From NCBI GenBank assembly GCA_015680685.1, contig MNCI01012723.1, positions 24,564-88,563 on the forward strand: a DNA stretch of 64,000 bases, given 5' to 3'. Position numbers and translations under genes: made by a program. Below are positions 34,513 through 46,906 of this stretch, piece by piece. The stretch's first letter is position 1. Each line of letters opens with the position of its first letter. The notes beneath the pieces were generated by a model that saw nothing but the letters and a program-made list of their open reading frames with translations, searched no databases and was not told the DNA's origin. Source of the stretch: Gnetum montanum (lineage: Eukaryota > Streptophyta > Gnetopsida > Gnetales > Gnetaceae).

Positions 34513-34827
34513 TATCGAAGGTAAGATCTTTATCATGGGGACCACAAACCTTAGGGTTTCTGATGAAAATTTTTGAAAATTTTTCTAACTTTTCAAAGGG
34601 TTAATAACCTTAATAACATAGAAACATTAATTTTTTCAAAGATTAACCCTTCCAATAACCTCCAGGATGGTTTATTAATGATAACACTTAAATAAATGAT
34701 AATTGGATTAATTAAATTAGCCATAATCACAACTTAGCAAAGTGTAACTATCCTTAAGAGATAAGGTATCCCAATCATTTTAAGGTTACACAATGATTGC
34801 TAATCCATGCTCTCATTGTGATTACAA
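34513..34827 (+). other. Possible leader intron before the extra ORF in element A
   Basis: A strong donor GAAG|GTAAGATC lies near 34513. The expected acceptor just before ATGGC reads TTACAA here, but in element B the same place reads TTGCAG|ATGGCC (42680-42682). The acceptor of A therefore looks mutated. Splicing is inferred only. Confidence 0.4.
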
Positions 34828-37683
34828 ATGGCACCAAAACAGAAATGCCCACAAGAAGGAGAAACCTTACAACCATAAGAGAAATGACCTAGAGTTGGAA
34901 TCGGCCAACAAGAACAAGGCCAAGAGTTACTAGAGGAAACCCATGCAATGGGACCTCTTCATGAGGAGCCAGAAGTGAAATCTATTTGATAGATTACAGA
35001 AGAAGAAGTGCTGACAAAATAATCCCAAGGAGAAGAACTACCTGGACTTGCACCAAGGCTTGAGGTCTCTTTGACTCAAGCCTACCTAGACATCATCAGG
35101 TCTTGAGAGACCCAAAGATCAGTTCTTTAAGAGATCAAATTTGGACCATTTTTGGGAAAATCTCCAGAGGATGTCAAGACACAGCTACAAACCTCTTGCA
35201 TGTGGCTAGTAATCATGTTCAGTGGGGAATGGCACATGGGAGAGACATATCTCTTTTGGAGTAGTTGAAGGCTGAGGTCTGTTATCAAAATGAAGGACAT
35301 TCAAGTGTCCTACTCAGTAGAAGCAATTGCACAAGCACTTGGGTTGCCTAAAATTGGAACGTAGTTGGCTGAATTATCTAGAAAAGGAGATTCTAAGGCC
35401 AAGAAGAAGTGGACCCAACGATGCTACAGGGTTGACTGTAAGGAGTATGGTGCACTCACACTGGTGGAGCGAATTTACTTCAAGATCACAGCTTATCACC
35501 TCAATCCAATGGTGACACCAAGTAAGGTAACTACCTTCTCTACTTGAGCATGCACCACTCTAAGCAGGAAATTTCCCGTTAACCTTCCATAACTAATCTA
35601 CTTAGAGATCGAGAAGCACTTTAAGTAGAATGAATGTGGAAGGAAGACCCTACCTTTTCCATGCCTCATCAAGAAGCTTTGCAAAAGGATAGGGATTTTT
35701 TGCTATTCCAACGATACCCTCAAGCATGCTCCTTTGTCCTCATGGTCAAAAATCATGAAAGAAAAAACACCAACAAAAACTCAAGAAGAGGATAAGTTAC
35801 CACCACTACCTACTTAAGAAATAACATTGGAGGCTCACATAGTCATGGTGCATCTGTGCAAAATTTGAGAATATCTCTTAAGTGAAGAAGAGCAATGAGT
35901 AGGAATGAGTGGGATAGATCCATCTGTATACTAACCTATGATGAGTCATCTTAATGAGATGGATCAAACAGTTAGCCAGATGGAGAGGGGTGGTCCAATC
36001 TTCTCTACCCAATAAAAAAAGCTACCTTCAAGGTTAGATCCCAAAGCTTGAGAGGTGATGATGTCACTAGCAACACAACATCTATCCCCAGAAATCTCTT
36101 AGAATGCTACCACTTTCTTGATGTAGTTAGAGGAAGGTGAAGAGGCAACTGTCTTGGTGATGCAAAAACATGGCTAGGAAACAACAACTAAAGTGGTGGC
36201 TAACCATGTAGCTAAAGCATTGAATGCACCTGTGGTGTTTATACCAGATGTATCAGTACTTCAAGATGTGCATACATCTGTAGGCACAGTTAGTGGAAAG
36301 TTAGACACAACCCAACATGAAAAGTTGCTAGAATGACTGGTAGGAACTAGGAAGTTGACTCTAGACATCTTTGATCTTTTGAAGAACATCACTGTAACCC
36401 AATTGGAGCTACTAAACACATGGGGCAAATGCATTATCCTAGAGGGGAAACTTGAAATGGCTCAAGAAAGAAACCAACACTTGGCCACAAAGGTTTCCAA
36501 ACTTCGTGCCTGACTTGTAGATCCTATGATCCTTAGCCTAACAATAACAAGAGATGAAGCTTTTGAACAACTTCAAGAAAGACTCCAAAAAGCTGAGGAG
36601 GAGGTAGTAATGACCATCTTCAACTAGTTCATAACTGAAGTAGAAACACACTCAATCCAAAAGGACTTGGAAAATATGCGCTAGGAGAATGAAGCCTTGA
36701 CCACACAAAATTATTACCTACAAAATGTTGATACTTAGAAGGATTGAATGCAAGAATTTCTTTATCAATAGTAGGAGCAACTTACCAAGGAAAACACTGA
36801 ACTGAGGAGATTGGTTGCAGAAAATCATAATTTTTCAATGAAGGAAGTGCATGCCTTGCACCAGAAATTGGTCATCAAGATTGCTATCGAACGAAGCCCT
36901 CAAACTTGAGAAAGTGAAGTATCACTACATTGACTAGGTTGGCTTGCAAAAGGAAGTGAATGAAAAAAAAAATTCAGATTGTGATGGCGAAACTAAATGA
37001 AGCCCTCAAATAACTCCAACAAGGAAGAGAGATGTGGCAACCCATCATTGATGGGATTGATGCTTATAACAAAGTAAAGATCTTCTTAAAGGAGTTGCAA
37101 ATTAAGGAGATGATAGAGTACATGGAGTTGGCCAACCTTCAATATGCAAACTTGGCAATGCTAACGGCCGGACGACCATGGTCAAAATTAGAACAAAAAG
37201 TGGCTAGCTTGTATTTGTTATACAGGGTAGAGTTCAAGCATCATAAAGATGCTAAGCAGAAGCTTGAGATTTCAAATGCTAAACTCTAAGTTCTCAAAGC
37301 ATGATTCAAAGGCCAACGATCAATCATTAAGAACCTAGCCATATGGATGAATGACTACCAGAAGTTGAAAGACACAGTCAAGGCATTCAACATTGAATGT
37401 AAATAGTTTGTTGCCTAGTTCATCAATGCAAAGGATTTATTTTCAACAATCCTGTGTCCTTGGGATGTGCCTGTTCCAACCCACATTGGGGAAGCTATAT
37501 GGATGGTGCATGATTCCCGAAGTAAGGAGGAGAAAATGAAAGCACTGCTAGATGCTTCCCACTTCCCACCTAAATTCGTAGTAGTAGAAAGATAGTTGCA
37601 GCCACCTCAATCATTGCCCATGCATGAAGCTGATGAAGGTCCCTCAAAGTCTCAGGAACCACCTCCACCTGGAACCATTTGAT
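34828..37683 (+). pseudogene. Extra ORF of element A (plant transposon protein-like, env position)
   Basis: Homologous to the ORF at 39891-42680 in B. Shared parts include LTLVERIYFKITAYHLNP (35455-35510), LPFPCLIKKLCKRIGI (about 35655-35700), a long coiled-coil stretch (about 36350-37290) and a Pro-rich end PPPPGT before the stop near 37683. The middle motif resembles the putative plant transposon protein domain (Pfam PF20167 by recollection), which occurs in Athila-type elements downstream of integrase. Many stops and frameshifts. Function unknown. Confidence 0.65.
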
Positions 37684-37889
37684 CTTCTCCATCAATCTTT
37701 GCATCATCAAGGAGCATGTTGTCCAATTTTGAAGTGTTGAGTTACAGTGTTTAATTTTGTGTCTTAAATACCTTCACTTTTGTGTAATGTGTGGATCTAT
37801 ACACCGTGGCACTCCATTTTTTGTTAAGTCAGTCAATTTATTTTATTTGAAAAAAAGTCAGTTAATAATCCCATACCTTCCCAATTTTG

Positions 37890-37931
37890 TAAAAGAACTT
37901 GAGGACAAGTTTTCATTTATTCATGGGGGTA
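37890..37931 (+). promoter_or_regulatory. Polypurine tract of element A
   Basis: CATGGGGGTA directly abuts the 3' LTR, preceded by GAGGACAAGTTTTCATT, the block shared with B and C. Confidence 0.8.
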
Positions 37932-38925
37932 TGATGAGCTGCATCCAGTTGGTTGCATTGATGAGGCCTCGTTGATGCAACCTCATTGACTAGGCCTCAT
38001 TGATGAGGCCTCGTTGATGCATCGTGTTATGCATCGATGAGGCCCCATTGACACAATGTTAGTTTTCTTGCTATTTGGCTATAAATACGCATGTGTAGTT
38101 GCATTTATGGCAAGTAGAGATTGTATTTGCAGTGAATCTCTTACATTTTTTCCATTTGAAAGTTAGAATTGTTTCCCCAAGTGCCTACAACAGGAGTTAT
38201 TGAGTGTACAAATATTTATTTGAGCATTGTTGTACCTGAGCACGAAAATGTGTGTAGCAATAAAGACGAGCTTTCTAATAAACCATGCAGTACTTTGGAT
38301 AGATTAGGTGTTTTATTTATGCATTTATTGTTTTCAATTATTTATTAAATGTTTTCAATTAGTTATTAAATATTTTCTAGTTATTACGTTAATGAGGCAA
38401 TTAAGTAAGATAGATTACATACATAAGTATGACCACTTCAAGTGTAACACATATTTGCTTGGTAATCCTAGTAGCATTATTACTTGGTATGCCTAGTAGC
38501 ATAGCGCTTGGTCGCCCAGTAGCATTGTTTCTTGGTATGCCTAGTAGCATAGTGCTTGGTCGCCTAGGAGTGTTATTGCTTGGTACGTCCAGTAGTAGAT
38601 ACATGGGTTTAGGATGTGTAGGGAAAGTGGGATGGGATGCTTATGTTAGGATTAGTTAAATGCTAGTTAATTATTTAATTTAGAGTAGTTAATCAAATTC
38701 CTTTTATCTACATTTTGAGCACCAAAGTATAAGACACAAAATGATAAAAATCAGATGCCTTAGTTACACTTAACCATACCAACATACGTCACAAGTGTAA
38801 TTGGAAGGACAATGATTAACCTTAAGGTTAGGTTCACTTTCTAAAGAACTAGTGCATTAGAAACGATAGAGTTTGCAAAATTTGACCAGATCACGCATGA
38901 ATGGTTCATGATTTGTATGGTTGGG
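37932..38925 (+). repeat. 3' LTR of element A, interrupted
   Basis: Opens TGATGAG. The palindromic GAGGCCTC block (37955-38052) is longer than in the 5' LTR. TATA CTATAAATA is at 38079-38087. Units of about 60 bp containing CTTGGTATGCCTAGTAGCAT are expanded at 38458-38595 relative to 26480-26552. The LTR is broken at 38925 by element B; its last 25 bp or so follow at 47714-47738. Confidence 0.88.
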
Positions 38926-39726
38926 TGATGAATGACGAGGTACCCCTACACTCAACCATACGAATACGAGTGTTACATGCATGATTTGGTTGAACTCTGT
39001 AGATGGACTAGTTGTGGCATCTAGACAGTTAGCCTTAGGTCGTAGTTCACTATCTTCCCACCTGGAGTAGTATTAGCTTTGTCACATATGGTTTAGTCCA
39101 TAGTGAGGTGTATGATGTGTTTCTATGCTAATGCTACTCCTAAGGACAATGGAAAGTAATATTGACTAAGCTAAGAGAGAAAGGGAGAGAGAGAATCTAG
39201 CTAGCCTAAGTGTGATGAGCATCTATTCCTAGATTATCCATACACATCTTGGACTTCATGCATGACTACCACTGGGATTACCAAGCATAGATCCTAGGTA
39301 CGCTATTGGGTTACTAAGTAGTCACACTTAAATGCTCGTAATCAAGTCGTACTCATTCCGTGTTAACAGGGTTTAAAGGTGAGAAGAGATTAACTAGTAA
39401 AGTAGTTAATAAAAATTAAATAAATAATTAATTGAACTAAGTGAATGTTGCAATGATGAAGTAATCTCGATCTTTATTATTGGTCATGTGCATGTCCAAG
39501 TACGTCACACTTGAATAAAGGATGTCGTACAATTACATTCACCACACTACGGGCATACACAAGGAGGAAAAGGGTTGAGAGGAAAAACAAGAACTAAAAT
39601 CAAAACTTAATTCTAAAACTTAATGACTAATTCCCTACTGGAACTGTCTACCTCTTATTATAGATGAGGAGACAAGCTGCGATATCACGTACCCGATATC
39701 GCGGTTGCCTAAATGACGACTTATCA
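38926..39726 (-). repeat. 3' LTR of element B
   Basis: 801 bp, almost the same length as the other LTR (802) and visibly similar throughout, so B appears younger than C. U3 on the minus strand has two GATATC units (about 39677-39706). Polypurine tract TGGGGGTA abuts at 39727-39734. Confidence 0.9.
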
Positions 39727-39890
39727 TACCCCCACGATTGAATGAAAACTCGTCCTCGAGTTACAGTGATTACACAGTGGATAGGTATGGGATTATTGGA
39801 TGGTGAAAATGGATTTATGCCATAGTGTGGGATGAAAAAAAATTGAGACACAACACGAAGAAAATTATATAGCTACAAAATTGGTGGAAC

Positions 39891-42680
39891 TCATGTAGTT
39901 CCTGGTGGCGGTGGCTCCTTCATAAGTGCTTTCTCTTTGTCTTGTGCTCTAGGTTTTGAGACTTGATGGCATTGAAATATGGCCTAGAGTTTTTCCTCTT
40001 CGGTCCAGGGGTCTTGTGCCATCCATGCTAATGTTCCGATGTTTGATGGAGTTGGCACCTCCCCACGGATAGGGTAGTTGCAGAAACATTTGATTGGCCT
40101 TGACATACCAAGCCGCGAATACCCATCGTTCCTCCTCGTAGGCTTTGGCTTTGTCTCTGTATTCTTGGATATCTGCAAGCCATCGAGCGAAATCTATTGC
40201 GACACCTTTTTGGCCTTGGTAGCTTTCCTTCACCACCTCAAGTTCAGAATTTGCAATCTCTAGTTTTTGCAATACCTTCTTGCGTTCTGAAAATTCTATT
40301 TCATATTTGATGTAGGTGGTAGCTACCTGTTGCTCGAGCTCTGTTGTTGGATGCCCTGCGATTAACATGGCAAGGTTGGCATACCACAAGTTTGCCAACT
40401 CCATGTATTTTGTAAGATCATGGATCTGTAGGTCCTATTTCTTAACTTCCACCTAGTGAGCAAAAGCATATGTGTCCAATATGGCCCGCCAGTCAGTGTT
40501 TTAAGCACTGATAACATTGATGTGGGCCTTGGCCATATGGATCTCCTTCTCAAGGATCTATTTGTACATCCCCACCTAGTCCTGGAAGTGCTCCTTTAGC
40601 TTTTCATGTTGTTTAGCCTCATTTTTCCACGTGCTTATTTCGATAGTTGTCTTTTGAAGGATTGCATGTACCTCCTCCATTGAGAGGGTTCGGTTCTCCC
40701 TGGCCAAATGGCTCATGTCTTGGTTGACCTGGATGAATTGTTCTCGCAATTGATGAAAGTGTTCCTCGAGAACATTCTTTTGCTTCTCCATAGAGGTTAA
40801 CCGAAGGTTGTCAGCAACAAGTTGCTGGTTTTCCTCCTGTAAGCCCTTGAGTGCCTTGGTATGCACATGAGTTTGCACCTGTACTGTAGAGGCATCCCAA
40901 ACAACCTTCTCTTTTTCTTCTGCCACCTTTTTATTCTCCGTTAGTAGTTTGGTTAGTTGCTCAATTTTGAAATTTTCTAGTAGGTTTGCAAGAACAAATT
41001 ACAAAGGATCTCGTTGTGCTGCTTGTAGGGTTATGAGCTGCTCTTGTAATTTCTACACCTCTGCTTTAGCATGCTCGGCCCTTGCCTCTGTTAAGACTAG
41101 CTTGATCTTAGTGGAAATGAGGTCTGATTGAATTGCTGTAACATCTTGAGGGATGTCAAACAAAGACATCATTATTTTTCCTTTTTGTAGTAATCGATCA
41201 AGTGCATCCTCATGTTCTGCAGGAGTCATTGAGGTTCTAGCTAAAGTTTGAGCATCCTGTGCTCCTGTGAGATTTGCCAGTTGTACAACAGGTACATTGA
41301 ATGATTCTTTAATGTGATCTGCAACCACTTCTGTAGCTCCCATGACATCCTGGTGTGGCATGACCACCATAGTGGCCCCTTCACCAGTTTCTAATTACGC
41401 TTGGAAAGATGCCATGTTTCCTGAGATATGTTGTGACCAAGTACTTTCCTCTCCTCCTATATGAATAGACACTTCACCCCTTGTACGATCCAAAGAAAAT
41501 GTGGGTTGTATGGCATCATCAATGACACGAAAGAGATTTGCGTCATCATGACTTCCCTAACTGACCATCTCAATGATGGCTTTGAGATGGCTCATCGATA
41601 GTCTGTAATCTTGCGGCGGTGCTGGTTGATCCTGGTCCATGCTAGGACCTACTTCCTATTGTTGGCTAGGTCCTATACTTGGAAGTTGGCTGGGTCCTAC
41701 AAGTTGAGTTGCAGTAGGTCTAGCCGTCTATTCTTCTTCTTGTTCTGGGCCCAGCATCTTACTAGTGATTTTCCTTGCAGCTAGTGGCTTTAATAGTTCA
41801 GCATATGAAGCATTTTGGGCTTTTCGAAGGACATCATTAGTGTATCCCCTGATACCAGCATGTCGGCATAGCTTCTTGATAAGGCAACGGAAGGGCAACA
41901 CCATCGTCCATGTCTTCCGTTCCTTGAACCGCCTCAGGATCTCCGTTAAATATAGATGAGGCAGGTTAGCATTAATCTTTCTCATCAACACTATACATCC
42001 TCTTGCCGTGTATGTTGAGATTCTTTTTAAGCCCTTCGTGGGGAAGAGGTGATACATTCCAATTTTGAAGTAGATCCTCTCCTCTGTCGTCAACTCTCGA
42101 AATGTCTTGTCCTTGTCATATGCCCTTTCCAACCAAACTCATCGCACATCGAGGTTTGAACAGGTAGACAACTAAGTAATCTTGGGCCCTATATTTGAAA
42201 GGTTTAACACTTCTGAAATGGCCTACATGGAGAAATCAACTATCACACCACAAATATTAATGGTGGTGCCTTATTCTTTGTTGTGCCAGAACTGGTACAT
42301 CTCTCCTAGGTACCAGGCACTGCTTTTAGAGAGGATAGGCCATAAGGGAGATCCCTTGAGGTGATCCCTAATAGCCTCAAGAGAAAATTATGCAAAGGAT
42401 TCAAAGTTTAATTCCACAATCAATGCAATGAATGTGGATCTTTCATGGATAGCCTGAACACAATCCTAGGGCAATGTGAGATGTTTTCCCTGTTCAGGTG
42501 CTGCTGCAGCTCCTCCTTCTGCCTTCCCAGACTATTTAGTAGCAAGGTCTTCTTGGTGAATGCTGAATGATTGTTCCTCTTGCTCTGCATGTTGTCCAGA
42601 AGGGACTTGTTCTTCTCTTCTCCTAGGTCTTTTACTTCCACCTTGAGCAAGACCTTTCTATTGTTCTCATTTCGGGCCAT
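39891..42680 (-). pseudogene. Extra ORF of element B (plant transposon protein-like with coiled coil)
   Basis: ATG at 42680 directly after TTGCAG. Four long open stretches (41728-42132, 41053-41370, 40576-40926, 39949-40404) share one frame and are separated by single stops. A frameshift near 42400 and another near 40070 move both ends to other frames. The N-terminal half has STFIALIVELNFESFA, INICGVIVDFSM and LPFRCLIKKLCRHAGI, resembling the putative plant transposon protein domain. Then comes a Pro/Gln-rich linker (41580-41727) and a long Glu/Lys/Gln-rich coiled coil. The end EPPPPGTT matches element A. Function unknown; its position is that of env-like ORFs. Confidence 0.7.
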
Positions 42681-42699
42681 CTGCAATCACATGGGGTCA

Positions 42700-43160
42700 A
42701 GCGTTAGTAAGGTTGTTTTCAAAGTTAAGTTATACCTTACTGCTTACCTTAACTAAATTAATTTATTTTATCTCCATGTGATGTTTCTCGAATGATTTTA
42801 ATAGTGAGTCCTGTTACTTAGGTGGTTTTTCAATTTTAGTTTCCCGGTATACCTAGGGATAAAATTATTTTTAGCACAATTTATTCTAAATTTTATAGCT
42901 AATTACCTTTGATAATGTCCTTTAGGCAATGATAAATTCAAAAACATTTATATGCTATTCAGCGTGTGCCCCTCCCCCATGACTAAGTTGAACACTCTGG
43001 GTTCAAGTAGGTTCAAATGGAACGAAAATCAGAGTACCAGTGAGCGAGTTATGGATAGAAAAGCAAAGGTCGCACAATTGCAAGTCATAGAGAAAAAATT
43101 TGAAAAGTTCCCCCACATGAATTGTGAAAAATAATGTTAAGTGTTGTAGGGGGGCTATGC
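42700..43160 (-). other. Leader region upstream of the extra ORF in element B
   Basis: Non-coding. A purine motif TCATGGGGGAGGGGCACACG lies on the minus strand at 42965-42984. Leader sequence at 43085-43140 resembles that of A at 34395-34435. Confidence 0.5.
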
Positions 43161-43215
43161 TATTTATAGGCAGACGGGACATGATATCACGTAAAATACA
43201 TCGCGTACGCACCCT
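43161..43215 (-). promoter_or_regulatory. Internal palindrome plus TATA module of element B
   Basis: On the minus strand: GCGTACGCGATGTA, then ACGTGATATCATGTC, then GCCTATAAATAGC (43161-43172). This repeats the U3 architecture of the LTR about 480 bp upstream of the extra ORF. Element A has its own version at the same place. Confidence 0.6.
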
Positions 43216-44615
43216 AGTGACATTAGGCACAAGAAAAATACCAAATTTCTTGAAGATTTTCTTGAAATCAACATTGTAAACTTAGGAAATTGGGCTATTA
43301 TTAAGGGGTTCTAAGGTAATTAGATGGTTTTGAAGGCACGAATAATTATGATGGTGTGTAATTTATCAATAAGGACCTCAGATGGTAGAGAAAAAGGCTA
43401 TGTGATGGTTCATAGGAACATTGAATCGGAGGGATAGTAATAAGGGAAAGAACATTGTTGGCAATATGCTAAGAATAATAAATGATGTGTGTGAATTGCT
43501 TCATGAGTTAAAATTACAAAAGATTACACAAGCGGGTCCTCCCCAAAGCAGGTTCAACCTATAATGCCCTTGTGTAACCACACTTAAAAGTGTTCGTGGG
43601 AACTAGAAGGGTTAAATGTAATCCACACTAATTCCACAAAACACACACATGTAAATATCATCGGAATGAGGTAAGAATTCTACGTTACAGACAACACGAG
43701 CTACAATTACATGAACAGTGAGATGAGACCAACTATAGAAGGGATTATAGAGATTGGGACATGAGGTAACTAACCCAAGGCATAGTGAATCCTGCGTGTA
43801 AAGCATGATTAATGTGTCATTAACCCGTCATTCCAAGATTAGGACCAAGTCCATTCCTCTAATCAATGAAATCACATTTTTTCATCTCATGATGAGCAAC
43901 TATGAGAGTACCATAACAACAAGGCGTACGTTCACTTGGCGTTTTATTCAAGGGAGGAGTCATTTTTGTTTTGTGGCACTTTTCTTTTCATTTTCCTTTT
44001 CTCTTCTCCTTTTTTTTTACTACTGAATCCAGAGAAGCCGCCAACCTTCAGGCATGGGTGCATGTCTTTCTAGTGGAACCCCTAGAACAACATTGGATTT
44101 TTAAGTGCCTTTTGATTACTCTTACTCCCATTTTTCGTTAGATCTACAAGGATCTTAGTACAACCATATTGCATGACAACTCCCATAGACATCACTAAAG
44201 AGAATCCACAAGTCCCCTTGATGTCACACCCTAATCATTCCCTCTTGGTCCATCCTTCTTCATTCTGGGTACAATGAACACAAAATTAATTTTAAGTTTT
44301 AAAAATGTCAAGAATATCACTATACCCTTGATCAGAACCTCTTATTTGTAGAATGGATGAGTGGGTGTAATGGGCTCACTGTCCACATAATTGATCATTC
44401 GAGAATCGATAACATAGAACACACCTCAACCAATGAGCCAGATGAGTGTTTTATTCGTAGACAAGATTACTTATAAAAACATAAAAAGACAAAAAGATAA
44501 AACAAGAAATTGAAAAATGAAAAATTGGAAAACAAAAAGTTGTAAAATTAAAGAAAATAAAAAGTGGTTATTAATCCTGCTTGTTATTAGAATGGGGGGC
44601 ATCCCCAATAACTAA
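43216..44615 (-). other. Post-integrase spacer in element B
   Basis: Homologous to 16910-18309 in C. No ORF supported. A purine motif close to that after integrase in C lies near 44592-44613. Confidence 0.6.
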
Positions 44616-44683
44616 ACGATTGAGGATGGCAAGGATTAATAAATGGAAGATGAGGATACTTGCATGTTGAAAATATTTAGACC

Positions 44684-44781
44684 TGGTCATACTTACCCCA
44701 TTGGGGTTCACACACTTGATTGTAGTAAGTGNTTGGTCATACTTACCCCATTGGGGTTCACACACTTGATTGTAGTAAGTG
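44684..44781. repeat. 48-bp direct duplication around a single n
   Basis: 44684-44731 and 44734-44781 are identical. The n at 44732 marks a contig join, so this is most likely an unmerged contig overlap rather than biology. Confidence 0.85.
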
Positions 44782-44839
44782 TAGTGGTGCAATTTGTAAG
44801 ATGTGGTTTTCAGATAAAGAGTTGACCCACTATGATAAT

Positions 44840-45351
44840 TGGGACCGTTAGATGGTATTCAAGGATCAGGATTTCACCCTTCATGGCTGTATTCATTGGG
44901 CCGTATGGTTGTTGGAGTGTTAATTGGTGGCCTTGATGAAGTAACACGAGGTGTTGGGTTCAAAGAGAAGGATGCACCACAGTGTTGGACTTGTGCTAAG
45001 TTGGAGGATGCAGTGGCCTTGGAATTGTGTTGTCCCTTCCTAGGGTCATTTCTAAAGAAGGGATGCCTTCGATGTTGAGGAGGCCCCTCATTTTTGTTGG
45101 CAATAGTAGCGCAATTAGCGTTCGGAGGTTGTTGCTATGGAGCAGGTACCTTAGAAACAACTGGTGGCAATGTATAAGGAGGGAAAGGATGAGAATGTTG
45201 AAAATGAGGAGAAGTGTAGGATACAAAAGGCGGTGGTTGTGTTGAAGGCATGGGCTGATAGTATTAAGGAGAATCATAATGCAGTGAGATAGAGTATGCT
45301 GGCCTAGTTGGAAAAATAGGATGTTGAACATGATAAGCATTTGGATTCGGA
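44840..45351 (-). pseudogene. Gag C-terminal Pro-rich tail of element B
   Basis: One minus-strand frame is rich in Pro, Gln, His and Tyr, like the gag tail of C at 22080-22450. It is cut by the gap at 45352. Confidence 0.6.
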
Positions 45352-45992
45352 NNNNNNNNNNNNNNNNNNNNNNNNNNNNNNNNNNNNNNNNNNNNNNNNN
45401 NNNNNNNNNNNNNNNNNNNNNNNNNNNNNNNNNNNNNNNNNNNNNNNNNNNNNNNNNNNNNNNNNNNNNNNNNNNNNNNNNNNNNNNNNNNNNNNNNNNN
45501 NNNNNNNNNNNNNNNNNNNNNNNNNNNNNNNNNNNNNNNNNNNNNNNNNNNNNNNNNNNNNNNNNNNNNNNNNNNNNNNNNNNNNNNNNNNNNNNNNNNN
45601 NNNNNNNNNNNNNNNNNNNNNNNNNNNNNNNNNNNNNNNNNNNNNNNNNNNNNNNNNNNNNNNNNNNNNNNNNNNNNNNNNNNNNNNNNNNNNNNNNNNN
45701 NNNNNNNNNNNNNNNNNNNNNNNNNNNNNNNNNNNNNNNNNNNNNNNNNNNNNNNNNNNNNNNNNNNNNNNNNNNNNNNNNNNNNNNNNNNNNNNNNNNN
45801 NNNNNNNNNNNNNNNNNNNNNNNNNNNNNNNNNNNNNNNNNNNNNNNNNNNNNNNNNNNNNNNNNNNNNNNNNNNNNNNNNNNNNNNNNNNNNNNNNNNN
45901 NNNNNNNNNNNNNNNNNNNNNNNNNNNNNNNNNNNNNNNNNNNNNNNNNNNNNNNNNNNNNNNNNNNNNNNNNNNNNNNNNNNNNNNNNNNN
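45352..45992. other. Assembly gap (641 N)
   Basis: Run of N within gag of element B. The long ORFs that span it are artefacts. Confidence 0.99.
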
Positions 45993-46800
45993 CTTCTTCT
46001 TTTGCTACCTACTTAATAAGCTCTTGGACTTGATGGGTTCATAGTTCATATAATTGACCTTGGGCATACATTCCTAAGGTCTCTCTTGTCTCATTACGTA
46101 GCCCATTAATGATATGGTACATTATCCTTTCCTCAGAGAACTCATGGCCTGGATAGTTATTTAATAGTGCATAATATCTTTCTAAGGCCATGTCAAAGGG
46201 TTCATGTTGTGCTTGTTTCCACACTTGGATTTGTTTCCTCAAGGCTGACACTCTTGCGTAGGTTTGATATCTTTCACTAAAGAGTTCTACCATTGTTGGC
46301 CAATGTCATATTAAGTTTGGCTTTAACGATCTATACCATACTTTTGCTTGGATAATGAGTGTCATAGGAAAGAGCTTGAGTTTTTGCCAACCGTTATCAA
46401 TGTTGTTCCATGTGCAGGCATCGTAGAAGGCTTGTAAATGTTGAGGCGGATCTAAGTCATAGCCTCCTGAAAAATTGGAAAAGTTGTTTAAATCAAGCCT
46501 AGGTAGGCGGCTCTCTTTACGATGCCTACGTGAGATTCAAACAACCTCTTGTATTTGCGTTAAGCTTGTAGTGGCCAGTAGGGGTTCATCGTCATCGGGT
46601 AAGTTATGCTTTCGTGCATTGGGACGATGTTGCCTTCGTTCATGTTTATAAGAAACCCCCACTTCAGGTTGTGTACTCCAATCTTCATTGTCATATAATT
46701 CATTGGTTCTCCAATGAACTTCCTCACTAGGTGTGGCATTATTATAGTCTTGTAGGAGAGGCATGGTTGTGGAATTATGTGTGAGTTTATATGTGACTTT
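45993..46800 (-). pseudogene. Gag N-terminus and core of element B
   Basis: The N-terminal ORF is at 46537-46764. The gag core (46039-46293) has MVELFSERYQTYARVSALRK and HIINGLRNETRETLGMYAQG, matching A and C. Confidence 0.8.
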
Positions 46801-46886
46801 TTATAATTATTTTTTTTGTAAAAGATATATCATTAAGTCCTGTACAATGACCTTGTATGATATAACTAATCTAGATAACTAGCAAG

Positions 46887-46905
46887 GTCTCCGGCAACGG
46901 TGCCA
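46887..46905 (-). promoter_or_regulatory. Primer binding site of element B (tRNA-Asp type)
   Basis: The minus strand reads TGGCACCGTTGCCGGAGAC, one base inside the 5' LTR. Confidence 0.85.
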
Positions 46906-46906
46906 A

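Noticed and set aside
37890-37931. A short conserved peptide frame over GAGGACAAG...CATGGGGGTA before the 3' LTR
   Set aside because: Conservation in A, B and C is explained by the polypurine tract; the extra ORF stops more than 200 bp earlier in A.
45352-45992. Pol of element B hidden in the N gap
   Set aside because: The gap lies inside gag, between core and tail, and 641 bp (if accurate) is too short; the pol-side join at 44610-44840 is ungapped except for one n.
45321-46033. Long ORFs spanning the N run (about 230 codons)
   Set aside because: They are made of unknown bases; no coding content.
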